Of a stretch of DNA of 64,000 bases, positions 44,454-57,080 are shown one piece after another (position 1 is the first letter of the stretch; the number at the start of each line of letters is the position of its first letter). Below the pieces are notes generated by a model. The model had not been told where the DNA came from. It ran no database searches and worked only from the letters and a program-made list of their open reading frames with translations. The position numbers were made by a program, and so were the translations under genes. This DNA is from Diospyros lotus (lineage: Eukaryota; Streptophyta; Magnoliopsida; Ericales; Ebenaceae): positions 24,273,307 to 24,337,306 of the forward strand of contig NC_068343.1 of NCBI RefSeq assembly GCF_014633365.1. Direction: 5' to 3'.

Positions 44454-45461
44454 TTATTCATCAGATGATGGTGGATCATCCAAATCCACAACTCCTTCAT
44501 TCTTCTCAACACTACCCTGGTATGGTTTCAACATATGACCATTGACTGTTAGAAGCTGTCCTGACTCCGGATTTTCTATCTCAAATGCCCCATATCCTGA
44601 GATGGACTTGATTACAAAAGGGCCGACCCATCGAGACTTCAATTTTCCTGGGAATAGATGCAATCGAGAATCGTACAAGAGTACCTGTTGCCCTACCTGA
44701 AAGCTTTTTCGAATGATGTGTCGATCATGTAACTCTTTCATGCGAACCTTGGCCAATCGTGCATTTTCAAATGCTTCATTCCGAATTTCCTCAAGCTCAT
44801 TCAATTAGAGCTTCCTAGATAAGCCTGCTTCAGTTAGACTCTTGTTGATCTTATGAATTGCCCAATATGCTTTATGCTCAATTTCCACCGACAGATGACA
44901 AGATTTACCGTATACTAGCCTATAGGGAGACATTCCCAAAATTGTTTTGTAAGCTGTCTTGTATGCCCAAAGAGAGTCTACTAGTCTTAAGGACCAATCC
45001 TTACGATTAGTAGCAACAGTCTTTTCCAATATGCGCTTAATCTTCCTATTGGCTAGCTCGGCTTGACCATTGGTTTGGGGATGGTATGGTGTTGCAACCT
45101 CATGCAGTACACCATATTTCTTCATTAATCCTGCCACAACTTTATTACAAAAATGGGAACCCCCATCACTGATGATTGCTCGTGGCATCCCAAATCGACT
45201 GAATATGTTTTCTTTCAAAAATTTCACTACCGTCCTATGGTCATTTGTTCTGGCCGGGATTGCTTCTACCCATTTAAACACATAGTCAACAGTAAGTAAG
45301 ATGTATTCATGACCAAATGAATTGACAAATGGGCCCATAAAATCCATACCCCAACAGTCAAAAACTTCTAACACTTGGATCGGATGTAATGGCATCATGT
45401 TTCTCCTTGACAGACTTCCTAACCTTTGACATCGATCGCAATTTGAACAGAACTTGTACAC
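44454..45461 (-). pseudogene. Integrase of the Athila-like element
   Basis: Zinc-domain end [16 protein letters not shown] core: [38 protein letters not shown]; then [16 protein letters not shown] and a C-terminal GPFVIKSISGYGAFEI segment. A TAA at 44805-44807 (C-to-T in a glutamine codon) interrupts it, and its frame differs from RNase H, so there is a frameshift near 45.5 kb. Confidence 0.88.
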
Positions 45462-45694
45462 ATCCTTGAACAGTGTCGGCCAATAAAATCCACTCTAAAA
45501 AATTTTGCAACTGTTTTCTTGACAGAAAAATGGCCTCCACATGCAAGAGTATGACAGAAATTAATGACACTTTGTTGCTCGTGATCGGGTATGCATCTAC
45601 GGATGATTTGGTCAGGACAATACTTGAAAAGGTAGGGCTTATCCCAAAAGAAGGTTTTGACTTTTTTGAAGAATTTATGCCTATCTTGGTTACT
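45462..45694 (-). pseudogene. RNase H to integrase linker, frameshifted
   Basis: Fragments of the HHCC region are read in another frame (45358-45570); the reading frame is lost between 45.69 and 45.46 kb. Confidence 0.5.
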
Positions 45695-46657
45695 TCAATG
45701 GTCTGGGATCAGACCAGTTGCCAGGTAATTCGCAATGTCGGCATACCAAGGGACAACAGATGATGCACGGATAACATTCACTTCAAATAGTTGCTCATCA
45801 GGAAAATTGTCATGAATTGATTCATCAAATTGTGTGAGATCTTGACTTGGAATCCTTGACAAATGGTCAGCCACCACATTTTCTACTCCCTTCTTGTCTC
45901 TGATTTCAATGTTGAATTGTTGCAAGAGTAAGATCCATCAGAGGAGACAGGGTTTTGCATCTTGCTTTGTGAACAAATACTTCAGAGCAGCGTGATTAGT
46001 AAAAATGATCACTAGTGACCCTACGAGGTAAGATCGGAACTTGTCTAGGGCAAAGACAACTGCTAGTAACTCTTTCTCTGTAGTGGTGTAATTCTTTTGT
46101 TCCTCATTAAGAGTTTTGCTAGCATAGTATATCACATGAGGTTTCTTATCCTTCCTCTGCCCTAACACAGCTCCTACTGCGTAATCACTAGCATCGCACA
46201 TAAGTTCAAACGGGAGGGACCAATCAGTGGACTGAATGATAGGTGCTGAAATGAGTACATCTTTCAATTTATCAAAAGCATTTTGACAGGCAGGATTCCA
46301 TTCAAACGGAACATTCTGAGACAATAAATGGCACAAGGGTCTTGTTATGGTGCTGAAGGAAGCAATGAATCTCCTATAAAACCTTGCATGTCCTAAAAAA
46401 CTTCTGATGTATTTCACATTCCTAGGGGTGGGGAGTTTTTGAATTGTTTCAATTTTTGACCTGTCTACCTCCATCCCCCTAGATGAAACGATGTGCCCCA
46501 AGACTATGCCCTGTTTCACCATGAAGTGACATTTTTCCCAATTGAGTATCAAATTTGTTTCCTCACATCTTGCTAAAACCTTTTTCAGATTCTCCAAACA
46601 GGCCTCAAAGTTATTTCCATAAACAGAAAAGTCATCCATAAATACTTCAACAATCTG
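45695..46657 (-). pseudogene. RT end and RNase H (Athila-like)
   Basis: Catalytic VFMDDFSVYG is just after the upstream stop; then LNWEKCHFMV, LGHIVSSRGMEVD, FLGHARFYRRF. RNase H: LMCDASDYAVGAVLGQR, YTTTEKELLAVVFALDKFR, DKKGVENVVADHLSR. A TGA at 45938-45940 (CGA to TGA) lies within it. Confidence 0.88.
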
Positions 46658-48193
46658 CTAAACCATTTCACTGAAAATGCTCATTATACACCTTTGAAAG
46701 GTGGCTGGAGCATTGCATAACCCAAATAGCATGCGCCTGTATGCAAATGTCCCAAATGGACATGTGAAAGTAGTCTTCTCTTGATCTTCTAGTGCAATTT
46801 CTATCTGATTGTACCCTGAGTACCCATCTAAGAAACAATAGTAGGCTTGGCCTGCTATTCTCTCCAGAACTTGATCCAAGAAAGGCAAAGGAAAATGATA
46901 TTTCCTTGTCACAGAATTGAGCTTTCTATAATCAATGCACATACGCCATCCTGTCTGGATGCGCATGGGAATCAGTTCATTGTTATCATTTTTTACAACA
47001 GTGACTCCAGACTTTTTGGGTACTACCTGTGTTGGACTTACCCACTTAGAATCAGAGATTGGGTAAATTATTCCAGCATCCAATAGCTTAAGCACTTCTT
47101 TTCTGACAACTTCTTTCATGTTGGGATTTAATCTCCTTTGCATTTGCCTAACTAGTTTTGCTCCTTCTTCCAAGAATATCTTATGAGTACAGATCAAAGG
47201 GCTAATACCTTGCAAATCTGAAATGGTCCATCCTAATGACTTTCTATGTGCTTTTAGAACTTCTATCAGTTGTTGCTCTTGCTGAGGTGTCAAACTTGAA
47301 GAGATCACCACTGGGAATGCTTCCTTTTCTCCTAGAAAGACATACTTCAAATCACTGGGCAATGGTTTTCTCTCAGGCGTGGACTGATGGCTATCAAGAG
47401 CCATGAGCTTACTGTCCAAGTTCCTTAATGGCTCTAAACCAGGCATCCATGTAGGCTTCTCACTTTCTTTGTCTATGACTTCCACTTCTTTTATTTCTTC
47501 AAGATCTTGATTTCCTTCTTTGGGTCTTCTCATGAACTCTTCAAAATAGTCATTGGTCAGTGTTTGGATCAAGTCTACCTCCTCCACTTCACTCTCAATG
47601 TCCTGATGTTTGGCTACCCTGAAGATATTCATTTCTACAGTCATGTTCCCAAAAGATAGCTTTAACACACCATTCCTACAGTTGATGATGGCATTTGATG
47701 TGGCAAGGAATGGTCGATCTAAGATGACTGGCACAGGAGGTTGAGGCCCCTGATACGGCTGGGTGTCCAAAATGATGAAGTCCACTGGAAAGTAGAACTC
47801 GATTTGTACCAGAACATCCTCCACAATTCCTCGTGGAACTTTGACTGATCGATCAGCCAGCTGAAGGGTCACTCTAGTGGGTTTAAGCTCACCTAATCCC
47901 AACTGTTGATACACACTGTATGGCAACAAATTGACACTAGCTCCTAAATCCAAGAGTGCTCGATCAACCTTTTGACTTCCTATGATGCATGTAATGGTTG
48001 GACAGCCTGGGTCTTTGTATTTAGGAGGAGTTTTCAATTGGAGAATAGCGCTGACTTGTTCAGTCAGGAATGCCTTTTCATGCACATTTATTTGTCTTTT
48101 GACAGTGCACAGATCTTTCAAAAATTTTGCATATGAAGGTGTTTGTTTGATTGCATCCAACAGCGGGATGTTGATTCTCACTTGCTTAAACAC
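46658..48193 (-). pseudogene. Protease and RT fingers/palm (Athila-like)
   Basis: 512 codons to a TAG at 46658, in the same frame as the next fragment. Protease: CPTITCIIGSQKVDRALLDL then GASVNLLPYSVY. RT: SPTQVVPKKSG, GWRMCIDYRKLN, FLDGYSGYNQI, CPFGTFAYRRM, FGLCNAPATFQRCM-like. The stop falls between the A-T-F-Q and the DD motif. Confidence 0.9.
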
Positions 48194-48194
48194 T

Positions 48195-49932
48195 TCATAT
48201 ATATCTGCATTTTGTTGCTCTTTTTTTCAAATGATTCAACCTTTGTGGAAAAGGTGGTTTGGGCTTGTATTGAATTTCTTTCTCATCTTCTTTTTGTTTT
48301 TCATTTTTCTCAATTTTTTCATTTTTCTCCACGGTAGATTCATGATCTTTTGGTTCTTTTTCTTCATCAACATGTTGGTTTATCCTAGGATCAGTTGGTT
48401 TCTCAATTATTCTTCCACTTCTTAGGGCAGTCACTGCTTGTACTTGTTCATGAGTGTTGGTTTCACTATTTGAAGCTTCTACCTGGTTGGTTTGCCTAAT
48501 TGGGTTAGGATTAGTTTGGGATGGAAACCTTCCGGGTTCTCTCACACTCAATGTTTGTGTTATCTTGGTCAACTGGCTCCTAATGTCTTCTATGGCTCTG
48601 TTTGTTTGGTCTTGATTTTTGACAAGATGAGCAACCTGATTGTTGATACCTGTTTGAGTTTGGATGAACTGGTGCAAGGTATCTTCCAAAGATCTCCTAT
48701 GAGGAGGTTGGTAAGTATTGGATGAAGAACCTTGATTTTGTTGGAAGGTGTGTTGTTGTGTAGGGAAGGGAGGTTGAGAATGATTTCCAGAATCATTTCT
48801 CCAAGAAAAATTGGGGTGATTTCTATTATTGGGATGGTATGAATTGTAGTTTTGATTATTCCCATAATAGGCTCCACTCTGATTTTGATTTTGTCACCCC
48901 TCAAAGTTGTGTGAATGATTATTATTAGTTTGCCCATACAATACCTCCTTGAAAGCAGGTAGGGCAGGACATTCTTCAGTTGAATGATCTGTTGCATCAC
49001 ACACAGCACACTTTACTTCCACTTGATTAACAGATTGCACCTTTTTGGGTTGCATGTTTTCAACTTTCTTTGTTAAAGCAGTTAGTCTTGCATTTAAATC
49101 GTCACTCTCATTCAGTTGGTATCTCCCTCTAGGTTGTGGATTTTCTCTTGAATCAAGAGCAGATGTTGGACCAACTTCCTAGTTCCTTGTATTCTCAGCC
49201 AATGTGTCAAAGAAGTGGAAAGCTTCTTCTGGAGTCTTCTCATAGAATTATCCATTGCACATTGTAGAAACTAGCATTTTCAATTGGGGAGTGAGTGAAT
49301 CATGAAAGAAACTGACCACTCTCCATTGCTCAAAAGCATGGTGCGGACAAGTGTGAAGAAGGTCTTTAAATCTTTCCCACGCTTGAGCAAAATTCTCATT
49401 TGGTTTACAGGCAAAGTTCATGATTTGTCTTTGAAGAGTAGTAGTTCTGTTGGCAGGGAAGTATTTTTTTTAAGAAAGTTGTTTGCATTCCTCTCCAAGT
49501 TCCTATAGATCTAGGTGGAAGAGTGCTTAACCATATTTTTGCCTTATCTTTCAGTGAGAATGGAAAGAGTTTTAATCTTATGACATCCTCATTTGCTATA
49601 TGGTCCATGCAAGTGCTACATACTTCCTCAAATTCTTTCATATGAGTATATGGATTTTCATAATCCATGCCATGAAAAGTTGGCAACAATTGGATTGTGC
49701 CAGATTTGAAGTTAAACCTATGATGGTTGATGGGAAGAATAATGCATGAGGGGGTTGTCTGTCTAGGAGGATGAAGATACTCCCTAAGGGGTTTGATCAT
49801 ACCCTGATCAATGGGATCAAGGTCACCGTGGTCACTACCATCTGCAGATATGTTGTGTGCAAGTGGCATGTTCTCATTGTGTTGAGACATGAGTGATTGA
49901 TATTCTATAGTTTTACCTGACCTAAGTATCAT
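48195..49932 (-). pseudogene. Gag of the Athila-like element
   Basis: Capsid core 49932-49405 (YTHMKEFEEVCSTCMDHIAN, FPFSLKDKAKIWLSTLPPRS). A CCHC knuckle of the type C-x2-C-x4-H-x4-C is read near 48960-49010. C-terminal part 48195-48689 with ALRSGR and a lysine/glutamate-rich tail. The fragments are in three frames; one frameshift is at a T/A homopolymer near 48225 and another near 49465. Confidence 0.82.
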
Positions 49933-50036
49933 ACACTATGCACAAATAAAAATAAAGTAAAAAGAAACAGAGTTACCGAATTTATCAGGAGATGCCTCTT
50001 CTTATATATTTTTTTCTTTTTGTTTTTGCCTCAATC

Positions 50037-50054
50037 TCCCCGGCAACGGCGCCA
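50037..50054 (-). other. Primer-binding site for tRNA-Asp
   Basis: Minus strand TGGCGCCGTTGCCGGGGA, 18 bases, five bases from the LTR end; the classical Athila PBS. Confidence 0.95.
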
Positions 50055-50059
50055 AAATT

Positions 50060-51918
50060 TGGCTGCACTCCTACCCTGCAATTAAAACACAAAATAAAAC
50101 ACAATAAAATTTTTATATTTTTTTCTTTATTTAGGTGAGAGGTTTATACTCTTCAGTGTACGAGTGCAGTTGTAGTCCAAATTTAAATTTATATTTTCTG
50201 AATGAGTCCAGGTCGTCCACTGAGAGATTTATTTATGGCAAAATAAAAAGAATGTCACACACAAGCACACACGCATTTGAACAAATTGGCAACAAGGTTT
50301 TTTTATGGTTTTTTAAACAACAGATACTAGGAAATAAATTAAGGCAGTAATTGAAATAAATACTTGTGAGAATATAAAATTGGATAGTACTTGAGTTAAG
50401 ACAATTTCAGTGCCAACCCGTTGATTCCCAAATTTTAACAGATAAGGTTAGTAACATTAATTTAATTTCAGATATGAGGGTTTGTTATTAAATGCAATTA
50501 GAGATTATGATAGTTCTAGTTTAAGCAATCCCCATACATAATATGTGAGATTCTAATTTAAGCAACTACCATAAATCCAATTATAATTAATATACAAGAC
50601 AACTAAATTAATCATCCGGGTTTGGGTATGATAGCGTTTCCAGTTCTAGTAACTCTCATGCGTGACATGAAAGCTCTAAGTTAGGCTTACGCTCCAATCC
50701 AAACCTAGTGATTTCTCAATAATTAAGACACACTCATACTGAAATTTAAATTAATGTTACTTATTTAAAGCGCAGATTTCTTTGGGAATCATTGGCGTTG
50801 GACATTGTCCTTGCCTTAACCCAAGATTAGATTTAGCTACTCATTTCTATTTAAAAGTTAATTGACATGAATTTAAACGACGTAATTTAAATAATAGAAT
50901 TTAAATGATAAGAATTAAAATAGCAGAAACTAACCGACCATTTAGGCGGTGGATAATTAAAAGACAAGAATTAAAATTGTAGAAATTTAAAGGCATAAAC
51001 TAACCGGCCATTTAGGCGGTGAATAATAAAGTAACCATAAATGACATAAGAATTAAAAGAAGAAAGAAAGAAGTAAGATCACAAGAGAAAATAATAGAGA
51101 AAGAAGTAAGAACAAAAGCAATTCTCAAAGAGAGAATTCTAAGGAAATAACTAAACTTTGATTCAAGAATAATAATCACACTTACAAATGCAATCAAGTG
51201 AGCTATTTATAGGACACAAGATGCAATACAAACTACACAATTTCAATTATTCAATTAGACATAATTATATCTAATGGGCACTCACACACTTAAAGTTAAA
51301 TGGATTTTAGCTAAAATACATACCTAATAAAGCACTCATAAAGTTAAATGGATTTTAGCTATAATACCCACCTAATAGTTAAATGAATTTTAGCTAAAAA
51401 ACACACCTAATAAAGCTCTCACATAAAAAAAAAAGAAAAAGATTTCTATAAATTTGTTTTTTAATCTTCATTAGGATTAAAAATAATCCTTGGGTCTTCT
51501 CCAAATAATATCTTCCATGAGTTGCTCAAATTGGGCCTTAATTCTTCATGGGTTTGATTTATTCATGGGCTTGAATTCTTCATGGGTTTGATTTCTTCAT
51601 GGACTTGAATTCTTCATGCCTAAAAAAATAATTTAATGTTATTAATAAATTATATATTATATATGTATTACACATGGCACATTATATATATATTAGATTA
51701 TATTATATATATATTACATGCATGCATATAATGATGTATATGTATTATATATAATTTTATATATTATTATTATTTACTTTAGAACTTCATTTCATTCATC
51801 TTTCAATTTAAACTTGCATATAACCATAAAATATATATTAATATCTAATTTAAGCCATTTTTAAGATAAAAAAAAAGTGTAATTATAACATAATTTTTAC
51901 AAAATTAACCACTAATCA
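50060..51918 (-). repeat. 5' LTR of Athila-like element
   Basis: 1859 bp; TATA on minus (complement of 51203-51212). Fewer copies of the two short tandem repeats than the 3' LTR. Confidence 0.93.
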
Positions 51919-52545
51919 GAGAGGGCAACCATGTCTAGAGTTATCCTTTGCCAACTCGGGGATTTTCCCGGTAGACCACCAAGGGGCCAAGAACTTGCTT
52001 TAGCAACCCGCTTAGAGGCCCACCTTCCCCAGGAGGACTCCCTAGTTTGTCCAGTCCTTCGGGAGGGCATTCTTCTTAAGCCCGTACAATTACTACTAGC
52101 GTGTAGGTCTATCCTCGACACCCTGTAATAGTACCATGATCGACCCTCTTTGACCGGGTAAGGTACAGTTACCTTGTATTCAATGAAAACAAGTTTTACT
52201 TGTCTATTGCATTATTTTTTTATTTGTACTGACTTAAGCATCGGAGGGCATACGTGGGTGAGGAATCCTTGTGTGCTTTTTAACTTTGTTTCGGTGAGCA
52301 CAAATATGACCCAAGCACATAGGAGGCCAATCCCGAGCGATACTGAAGGTGCCCTCAAGAGACCAACTATGACCCTAGGCAGGATATCGAGGATCGGAGT
52401 TACCCAATGCCCATCTCCAGCAGTAGACTCCTGTTAGCTGTCCACCTCTCTCTACCTCGCCTCCAGCTTTCTCACATTACAAATTCTATTGTCGTAGTTT
52501 TTGGGCTACAACAGTTCCCTTTTCCCCCTTTCTTTTCCTTTTGTA
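51919..52545 (+). repeat. Minisatellite edge and Tat-like LTR remnant
   Basis: First ten bases complete the 21-bp minisatellite. Then 'tgacttaagcatcggagggcatac' (52231-52254) is the Tat-lineage U5-type motif, preceded by a poly-adenylation-like 'caatgaaaacaag'. No coding region. The fragment is isolated; its element is not visible. Confidence 0.5.
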
Positions 52546-52551
52546 CCTACT

Positions 52552-52589
<38 letters not shown>

Positions 52590-53067
52590 AATACTTCTTT
52601 AACAAATCAATTGAATAAACATATAAAAAAAATATATATATATCTATATATATCTTCACCTGACAACCTCATAACCCAATTCCAAACCCTCCAATTTTGA
52701 TTTTTCAACTATTATGCACAAACCCCATTTTTTGACTTTTCAAACATCACTACACTTATAATTCTTTGCTTGACTTTTCCACACTCATAAATTTTGACTC
52801 TTTCACAATTCATAAAATATTTTCAACACCTTCCTCAAATAATGACAAAATATAACATAAAAATAATGACAAAACCTCATAAACTCGCTAACAGGTCGTT
52901 ATAAGCATTCTTATAGAAAATGTTTATCCTAATATTTCAAAATCCTTTTAGATTAAAATTATTTATGGATAATTGTCTATCCTTTTCATAGAATCTTCAG
53001 AGGAATTTTTGAATGTCGTAGTTGTCTAGTTTGTGTATTATGTGGGACTTTCTCGTATTCAAGGAAA
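52546..53067. other. AT-rich sequence with (CA)n microsatellite
   Basis: (CA) repeat at 52551-52579 followed by (TA) tracts to 52650; otherwise nothing recognisable. Confidence 0.6.
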
Positions 53068-53829
53068 TGTTTTTGAAAAGCACAGTTAACTTAAGAAGGG
53101 GTGAATTAAGCTTCACCCTTAAAAAAAATTTCTCAATTTAACTGAAGGAAAATGTAAAAGAAAACTTAAAGAATGCAACACAAAGATATTTTATAGTAGT
53201 TCGGCTAGTAGCCTACTCCACTACCTTGGCTCCTCACCAAAGATTTAGGCAACCAACTTACTTGGGTAGCTTTTGAAAAAGGATTAACTACAAACCTTCT
53301 TACAAATGGCTTTTAACAAGATCAGCCACAACCACTGCCTTCTGCTAGGATAATGCGTAATCTGTACAACTCTTAAATAAATGTGAATAAAAGATATACA
53401 AGAGAAGTTTTGAAAGAAGGATAATAGAATATAGTTACTTCTCTTGGATTACAGAGAAGAGAAAATAGAATGAGTAAGTTCGGTCTCTTTTTTTTTTTTT
53501 TTCTTCTAAGGATATGTATGAACAAAGCGGACTTAATGTTCTTTGAGGTAAGCTCGTTGAGAGTGCAGATTGCTTTCTATTTCTTTATTCTGTTGTTTTT
53601 CTTTTTCATTCCTGAGCTCTTTATATAGAGTTCCCATCTTAAATGCTCTGCTTCTTTATCATTGAATAAAAAATTCTTCCTTTGTAACTGCCAAATTTCA
53701 CTCGAAATAATCTCACAAAGAGATTAAAAATGGATATTTAATATATAAATCATGTTAAAATGATCAATCAACAATTAATGAACTAATCATGAACTGAAAA
53801 GAAAAAACTATGCACATTAAATGCGCTAT

Positions 53830-56321
53830 TGTAACGACTCGTTGTTGAATCTCGGGTATGATTTTCGTATTCTTTTGTACTAATTTAATCTTGTTGGGTT
53901 GATATTATAATTAATGGTTGGTGTATGGTTGTATTGGATAATGTTTAAGTGTGAACATTAAGTGATTAAGGTAAGTGTGGTGTCGTATCCGAATGTATGG
54001 GAGAATTGTAGCTTAGGTATTCGAATGAGGCATGTGTCATTCGGATGAGGGTTAAAGCATTCGGATGTGTGTATGTGTTTTGGGTCTCATTTGGATGGTA
54101 TATGAAGCATTCAGATGAGTTTTGTTCTCCACATTCAGATGATGTCCCCTGTAGCATTCGGATGGGCTCAATTTTGTCCTTACATTCAGATGTCTTTCTA
54201 TTGCATTCAGATGACTCTCAATCCAGAAATTATTTTTCTTATTAAAGCCCAATTTTGACCTTGATTTAGTCTGAATCTCAAAAAACTTAAAACATGAAAG
54301 TTGTAGATATTTCTCTTTTCTTTCCATATCATCTTTAGTCACCTCAATCGGAGCTTGGACGAAAGAGATATGCCCAAAATTCAAAGATGTGTCAAATTTG
54401 TCCAGAATGCCCGTTTTCATTTAATTCCTCTCATTTGAATTATCTACTGTAGCATCCGAATGGGTCTTTCTGAGACCAAATTTTCAGGCCATTTTCTCAC
54501 CAAAATTGAGTTCATCCAATGGTGGAAGCCTCTCATCTCATCTTGCCACGTATTGTTCCTCCATTATCCTTTGTTCCATGTATATAAAACTGAGATATGA
54601 GAGAAGAGAGGATTTTTTAGAGAATTTAGACTAGAGAAAGAAACACAGTGAAGAAGAAGAAGAAGAAGAAGAAGAAGAAGAAGAAGAAGAAGAAGAAGAA
54701 GAAAAAAGGAAAAAGTTACTTCAGGAAAGCTCTTCCTTTCCTTTTTCCTTCCCTTGATTCCTTTGAGGTTCCTTAATTTAGCTTGCGCGGGTGAGTAGGC
54801 TGGTTCTCTATTATAATGTATAGATATATATATATATACGTATATACATACCTGAAAAGCATGGGTATACTTTGAGTTAAATGGCAGAAAGGGGAATTAT
54901 ATATATATAAATATATATTGTCATGGTTCTATTCCCATGCTATGGGTCTTAATTGTGCTAATTAGCCGAGACCCTGTGTTAATGTCCACGTATTTGTATA
55001 TGCTGGTTATTCAAATGTTCAAACATGGACGAGTGGTTTTGAAGATTCCTTTTGGGTTGCTTTTGTGTTCTGCAAGGAGCTATCTAGATAAAGTATTGAG
55101 TCTCTGAAATGGCTCAAGAGAGTTTGTTCACTCTCATTTTCTTTCATCGGAATGAAGATAGGTACCTTCAAGGCGGAGGCTAGCTAGTGTCCATAGGGGA
55201 TGGTTGTATGTTTTATAACATTACTTTCCCTGTTCCAACCAGTTAAACACATATGGTATTTTCAAATGCCTGTCTTGTATGCTCGAGATGGGTTTATGCA
55301 TTTTGGGTGATCCATTTAATCTTGAGTGCTTGTCACATGACCATGATATTTATTTATTAGTTGTTAAGGACGAGCATTTTCATTTGGCATGTGTTTTACT
55401 AGTTAGGCGAGGTTTGGCAGGATAATTGGCTTATAGGGGCTTCATATCTCGTCTGGTCTACTACGCCACCCCTTATTTGTTGCATCTACACGAGTCATGG
55501 TGTCAGTTTTGAGATACAGCTATACGGTGTCTTGTTTTCAGAACCGAGTTATTTAGGGATGCCTCGATGTGCCCAGTTTTTATCTTGGACACTTATGCGT
55601 GCTAGTGGGTGTGGTAGCTCCCACTTGAGCGAGCTTCGGCTCGTAGTACAGGTACAATCTGCCTTTAGGGCAGTAGCAAGTTTGTTTTAAGGACTTGGGT
55701 GCTAGTGCATTTCTTATTTGGGCCCCAAGATCCTGTATGTGTGCATTGTTACTTATACAGTTGGTGCATGTATCAGTTTATGAGATTACATGGCATGTTA
55801 TGCATGAGTTTCTATTTGTTATGCACTTTAGATACAAGTTTACTCTTAGCGCCTACTCTATCCGTCCTTCCTTTCGTTATGAGCTTGCTTTCTCTTCATT
55901 CCAGGTAAAGGCAAGGACCCAGCTATGGGCAAGTCTAGTGGTTCCCGAATTTTGGGATAGACAGTGTACAGGGCCATGCAGACCTAGCAGTTGTTAGCCT
56001 GGGGGTTCCTTTTTATGCATCTTGTCGCTTTTGGATTGTATTTCTCTTCAGTTTATTTGGGTCTATATGGATTATGTTATATTTTGTGGCCGGTGTGCCA
56101 GTGATGTATCTTATGCATGCCTGACTATGTAAGCCTAGAGATTTGTTGTTGTATATCAGGTCGAGGTTTTGATATTCATGCTGGGAGGGCAAGTTCCCTT
56201 ATTAGGTTTTTTTCTGGTATTCATCGATTGCATGCATAATAGGTTCTTCCAGATCCAGGTTGTCTCTATTTTAGTAAGGCACCTGCTCTGGTTCTTTGGG
56301 GACTTGGGTAGGGGCCTTACA
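53830..56321 (+). mobile_element. Gypsy (Tekay-like) solo LTR nested in the copia LTR
   Basis: 2492 bp, TGTAACGACTCG to GGGGCCTTACA, perfect TSD GCTAT (53825-53829 and 56322-56326). Array of about 12 GCATTCGGATGA-type motifs (54010-54240), a block shared with the LTR at 31323 (54253-54395), TATATAAAAC at 54591, then (GAA)n in the leader. Confidence 0.9.
54650..54703 (+). repeat. (GAA)n microsatellite
   Basis: About 17 uninterrupted GAA units within the LTR leader. Confidence 0.95.
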
Positions 56322-57080
56322 GCTATAATGGCTATAAATTCAAAATTAACAATTAATTACTCAAGTAAAAATTTTAGACTACTCAATTAATTTTGACAAT
56401 TACTCGAGTGCATTTGTGATTCTAATTGAGTATGCTTTAACATCTACTCAATTGTAAATTTGTACATTCGATTACACTGACAATCCAAAGACTTGAAAAT
56501 TTACTTGAGAATTATTACTCAATTACAATTTGAATTTAATCGAGTATGTTGAGATATTCATGCTATTATAATTTTGTGTACTCGATTACTTTAGCCACTC
56601 TAGAGGCTTGACATATCTCTTGTGAATTAATACTGGATTACAAAATAGATTCAATTGAGTATTCTTTCATACTTACTCGAATACAATTTAACTTATAATC
56701 GATTATTTTTTCATGTAGAAATGATTTACTCGAATATAACAAAATTTTACTCCATTAATTGATAAGTAAATTTAGTTGAGATCAATTAAGCTTACTTGCT
56801 TACTCGAGTGAGTTTATACTCACTTAGAAAATTATTACTCAAGTAAAGAAATTTTTTACTCGAATACAAGTTAGAGTATATGAAATATACTCGATTACAA
56901 TTGATTCTTTACTCGATTAATATGATGAGTACATAGACTCAATTGCCTAGATTAATATATTACTCGAGTAACATGAAGTTTGTACTCGATTAGTATTTCA
57001 ATATATTCGAGACAAAAACGATGTGCATTATATACTCGAACCTTACTCTATTGCTTTGCATATCATAATCAAAACCATTT

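Larger units (their letters stand above)
38392..51918 (-). mobile_element. Athila-lineage Ty3/gypsy element carrying two extra ORFs
   Basis: 13,527 bp. LTRs 38392-40344 and 50060-51918 (TGGCTGCACTCC to ACTAATCA); flanks GAGAA (38387-38391) and GAGAG (51919-51923), a TSD with one change. PBS for tRNA-Asp next to the right LTR, polypurine tract next to the left. Element order on minus: gag, protease, RT, RNase H, integrase, then a 4-kb region with a cysteine-rich ORF and a LOG-like ORF, then the 3' LTR. LTRs differ at about 9 of the first 310 aligned bases (about 3%). Gag and pol are interrupted; the two extra ORFs are not. Confidence 0.93.
53068..57080 (-). mobile_element. SIRE/Maximus-like copia LTR (split), ends approximate
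   Basis: Left part to 53829, right part from 56327; about 1.5 kb without the inserted LTR. On minus: array of about 28 ACTCGA(G/T)-type motifs (57060 to 56345), TATATAAA (complement of 53620-53629), and the end whose complement reads 'aagaaggggtgaattaag'. To its right is copia 3' internal sequence, so this is a 3' LTR or its remnant. Confidence 0.7.
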
